From: JABURQ01 sp029243145
Lineage (GTDB): Bacteria > Planctomycetota > Planctomycetia > Planctomycetales > Planctomycetaceae
Direction of reading: 5' to 3'
Length of the DNA: 64,000 nt
NCBI GenBank assembly: GCA_965660145.1
Contig: CBFHYX010000015.1
Location: 1-64,000 of the forward strand
The position numbers and the translations under genes were made by a program. Below, in pieces: positions 62,623 through 64,000 of this stretch (positions within the stretch are counted from its first letter, which is position 1; each line of letters begins with the position of its first letter). The notes beneath the pieces were generated by a model. That model saw nothing but the letters and a program-made list of their open reading frames with translations, was not told where the DNA came from and searched no databases.

Positions 62623-63930
62623 ATGGCATCCACGAATAAACAGAGCCTCGACCAAAACGCCCCTGTAAAACGGTCGTTACGCGTTTGTTTTGTCGTATTG
62701 GATGCGTATCCCGCAATTGAATCACGTGCGGTGGGTGGGATTGGCGGGATCGAAACCCGTTCCTGGATGTTGGCGAGGACGTTGTCTCAGCGGCCAGATT
62801 TCGATGTTTCGTTCATGATCCGCACTTCGGAAAAGATTCTGAAGTCCGAATACCACGGCGTGAATATATTGCCCGTTTACGATCGGTTCGCGGAAATTCG
62901 CAATACTGTCTCACTTTCAGTGAAGCGAAAGCGAGGATTTCCGTGGCTGAGTTTCAAGGAGTCTCGGATTGAATTGCTTTGGCAATTGCCGTTGTTGGCA
63001 ATTTATGAACCTTTTCGACCTGTCTTACATTCAAAAACGGGTCCTTCTCAACCTGTCAAATTGTTCACGGAGATCAATGCGGATGTTTTGGTCTGCTTTG
63101 GTGTGAATGTCGTGAGTGCCGCTGTCATTTCTTCTGGCAAAGCCGTTGGGAAGAAATCAGTTCTGTTCATCGCCAGCGACATCGATCTCGATGAGCGATA
63201 CACGGCTGAATCGGATTATGTGAATATCTACCACAGTCCTGGGAGGGCTTGTCATTATGCTGTTAAGAATGCGGACCAGGTCATCGTGCAGACTCCAGAG
63301 CAACTGAAGATGCTCAAAGACAATTTTGGGCGGACGGGAGAGTTGATCGGGAATCCCATCGATCTCGAAGAGTGGGACTCTCGATTGGCATCTTCAAAGT
63401 TGCCTGCAGAGGTCGAGGGGCTAGACAACTATCTTTTGTGGGTGGGACGTGCAGAGCGAAATCAGAAGCAGCCTCAGTTGATGCCTGAATTAGCCCGTTT
63501 GTGTCCTGATCACACTTTTTTGATGATCATGAATCATCGCGACGAGCAGCTCGCAGCAGAGGTCCATCAATCAGCACCGGATAACTTGAAAATTATTGAT
63601 CGTGTCCCCTTTGCCGACATGCCGGCCATTTATCGACACTCGACGGCTTTGGTGAATACCTCGGATTCAGAAGGATTCCCCAATACGTTTCTGCAAGCGG
63701 CAGCATCACGGATCCCGATTGTGTCATTGAAAGTGTGTGAGAACTTTCTTAAAGCATCAAAAACGGGAGTCTGTGCTCAGGGTTCAATGGAGCAATTAGG
63801 AGGCTTCATTCAGGAAATGTCGCTAGGCAAGCCCAATAGCAATGCGGATTCGGCGTTAGAATACATTCGTCAACATCACGATTTACGACACTCCGTTTCA
63901 CGAGTTGCCGACCTCTTGAGACATCTTTGA
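62623..63930 (+). CDS. Glycosyltransferase, GT4-like
   Basis: The 435-residue protein has a GT-B fold: an N-terminal domain with GGIGGIETRSWMLARTLSQR, and a C-terminal donor-binding domain with NYLLWVGRAERNQKQPQLM, IDRVPFADMPAIYRHS and VNTSDSEGFPNTFLQAAASR (the E-x7-E-like motif with GFPN). It transfers a nucleotide-activated sugar to a glycan or lipid. Start is the ATG at 62623 rather than the TTG three bases upstream. The sequence ends 70 bp after the stop. Confidence 0.9.
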   Translation: MASTNKQSLDQNAPVKRSLRVCFVVLDAYPAIESRAVGGIGGIETRSWMLARTLSQRPDFDVSFMIRTSEKILKSEYHGVNILPVYDRFAEIRNTVSLSVKRKRGFPWLSFKESRIELLWQLPLLAIYEPFRPVLHSKTGPSQPVKLFTEINADVLVCFGVNVVSAAVISSGKAVGKKSVLFIASDIDLDERYTAESDYVNIYHSPGRACHYAVKNADQVIVQTPEQLKMLKDNFGRTGELIGNPIDLEEWDSRLASSKLPAEVEGLDNYLLWVGRAERNQKQPQLMPELARLCPDHTFLMIMNHRDEQLAAEVHQSAPDNLKIIDRVPFADMPAIYRHSTALVNTSDSEGFPNTFLQAAASRIPIVSLKVCENFLKASKTGVCAQGSMEQLGGFIQEMSLGKPNSNADSALEYIRQHHDLRHSVSRVADLLRHL

Positions 63931-64000
63931 ACTCTCAGACAACTTCCGGGGGATGGGCGTTTTCTTTTCTTCTGGCAATCATGATTGTGTTGGGAGACAG

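Overview
The window looks like chromosomal DNA of a planctomycete, probably order Planctomycetales. The clues are gene content: two secreted sulfatases with the C-x-P-S-R motif, a DUF1501 protein and a Gfo/Idh/MocA oxidoreductase with Tat-type signals, a PEGA lipoprotein, a DUF3500 protein, an S1C protease, a large Omp85/BamA protein, and two genes (DUF447 and beta-RFAP synthase) of the tetrahydromethanopterin C1 pathway that planctomycetes share with archaea and methylotrophs. This placement is inference; there is no rRNA in the window. Genes are short-operon or solitary, on both strands, with one tRNA (Cys-GCA). I see no CRISPR array, prophage or complete insertion sequence.

Layout. 1-569: repeat-rich, no gene. 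570-6499: glyA, a BRCT-MerR-TPR fusion regulator, an unknown protein, an M19 dipeptidase, a small membrane protein and a PIG-L/LmbE deacetylase. 6620-12616 (+): a NagB-LmbE fusion, a thioredoxin-fold lipoprotein, lexA behind a consensus promoter, and an unusual membrane-anchored zinc-ribbon/coiled-coil/GIY-YIG protein. 12871-17525 (-): PP2C phosphatase, histidine kinase and NtrC-type sigma-54 regulator. 17747-25339 (+): PEGA lipoprotein, tail-specific protease, ABC-2 exporter pair, MFS transporter, sulfatase. 26046-31380 (+): FHA protein, moeA, lnt, obgE. 31381-32447: a 1-kb repeat-rich, partly degraded region, followed by a small secreted Cys-rich protein gene (-). 33026-37186 (+): purA, threonine aldolase, flgM-like, Fur-family regulator, pseudouridine synthase. 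37584-42887: DUF1501, Deg-like protease, STAS protein, hisD, unknown secreted protein. 42950-44951 (-): a membrane protein and a retron-type reverse transcriptase. 45258-49698 (+): BamA-like protein, DUF447, beta-RFAP synthase. 49843-58085: unknown protein, tRNA-Cys, DUF3500, oxidoreductase, redoxin, second sulfatase, parallel beta-helix protein. 58099-63930: methyltransferase, MBL hydrolase, two small genes between copies of an 86-bp repeat, gnd, and a glycosyltransferase.

The most notable signals outside the ordinary genes are: (1) a 75-bp imperfect palindromic element in four copies, each lying in a gap between convergent genes; every convergent gap longer than 200 bp in the window holds one; (2) a retron-type reverse transcriptase divergent from bamA, with a structured 306-bp intergenic region; (3) the membrane GIY-YIG protein next to lexA, with codon use unlike its neighbours; (4) the BRCT-MerR-TPR fusion; (5) two small secreted Cys-rich proteins; (6) an insertion with a repeated IRGQ motif in the BamA-like protein; (7) a beta-helix protein whose repeats carry a regular cysteine ladder. 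Single-base precision of hand-counted sites (promoters, hairpins, repeats) may be off by one or two.
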